DNA from: DAOTTW01 sp034437615
GTDB taxonomy: Bacteria > Chloroflexota > Anaerolineae > Aggregatilineales > Phototrophicaceae
NCBI GenBank assembly: GCA_034437615.1
Contig: DAOTTW010000224.1
Location: 1 to 5,987, forward strand
Direction of reading: 5' to 3'
Length of the DNA: 5,987 nucleotides
Both the position numbers and the translations under genes were made by a program. This document shows, piece by piece, positions 5,795-5,987 of this stretch (the stretch's first letter is position 1; each line of letters starts with the position of its first letter). The notes under the pieces were generated by a model. That model had not been told where the DNA came from and searched no databases. It was given only the letters and a program-made list of their open reading frames with translations.

Positions 5795-5987
5795 CCTGAA
5801 AACCGGCAAAGAGTGGCGTCACGATCTGCTGATCCTTGCTGTACACCTGCGGCGCGCTGGCGTCCGTGCGATATTGAAAGACCTCGTTGCGCGTCGGGTA
5901 GATGATCCAGGCTTCTTCGGTGCCGTTTTGCAGGAAATCCACGACGCGGGCGAGTTGGCTGGCCTGCGTCTGGCCCGGTGATTGCAC
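5757..5987 (-). CDS. Uma2-family (DUF820) putative endonuclease, C-terminal part
   Basis: The gene is cut by the window edge and only the last 76 residues are present. The GTG at the very edge is most likely an internal Val of the family's VExxSP motif, since SPGQT follows directly; it is not a start. The order SPGQT, a helix, NGTEEAWIIYPTRNEVFQYR, then TPLFAGFQVTLADLLD fits the C-terminal half of Uma2/DUF820 proteins, whose fold is of the PD-(D/E)XK nuclease type. These occur in many copies in cyanobacteria and Chloroflexota, and their biological role is poorly known. The family usually has Lys and Tyr in the helix after SP (KxxxY-like); here I read Arg14 and Phe18. The catalytic acidic residues would lie outside the window. 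The 3' end converges on and overlaps the second GT-C gene by 38 bp. Confidence 0.72.
   Translation of the reverse strand: MQSPGQTQASQLARVVDFLQNGTEEAWIIYPTRNEVFQYRTDASAPQVYSKDQQIVTPLFAGFQVTLADLLDKDAL

Noticed and set aside
1..5987. Search for CRISPR arrays, tRNA or rRNA genes, and insertion-sequence transposases
   Set aside because: I saw no regularly spaced repeats, no tRNA- or rRNA-like segments, and no transposase motifs. The repeats present are explained by the Thr/Pro tracts and the palindromic element at 4041-4146.

Overview
The window looks like a piece of a GC-rich bacterial chromosome, most probably from the Chloroflexota (Anaerolineae-like). This is inferred from three things together: a surface protein made of long Thr-x and Thr-Pro tracts, polytopic GT-C glycosyltransferase-like proteins of the kind common in that phylum, and GTAGGGAC/GTCCCTAC-bounded hairpin repeats. 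No marker gene is present, so the taxonomy is only suggestive.

Layout, left to right. Bases 1-185 are AT-rich and hold no convincing gene. They contain hairpins and a possible promoter firing leftward out of the window. Two leftward genes follow as an apparent operon, upstream gene first: a membrane-anchored, mucin-like Thr/Pro-rich protein (1852-2865), then a polytopic O-antigen ligase/Wzy/O-oligosaccharyltransferase-like membrane protein (186-1862) with a beta-rich extracytoplasmic insert. A divergent control region of about 110 bp (2866-2978) separates them from two rightward genes. These are a GT39/PMT-like GT-C glycosyltransferase (2979-4634) and a second GT-C enzyme resembling GT87/DUF2029 mannosyltransferases (4634-5794), joined by a TGATG stop/start overlap. 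The right edge holds the C-terminal end of a leftward Uma2-family (DUF820) protein, whose 3' end overlaps that of the second GT-C gene by 38 bp.

A plausible reading is a small envelope-glycosylation locus. The two GT-C proteins would transfer sugars from polyprenyl-phosphate donors on the outer face of the membrane, the ligase-like protein would transfer or polymerise a lipid-linked glycan, and the Thr/Ser/Pro-rich protein would be a natural O-glycan acceptor. The co-location is visible; the functional link is inference.

The most unusual structural feature is a pair of palindromic repeat units sitting in frame inside the first GT-C gene (about 4041-4146). They encode a charged stretch of roughly 35 residues between two membrane segments. 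A second point of interest is that the ligase-like protein appears to have Ser-Asn where the family usually carries its functional His-Asn.
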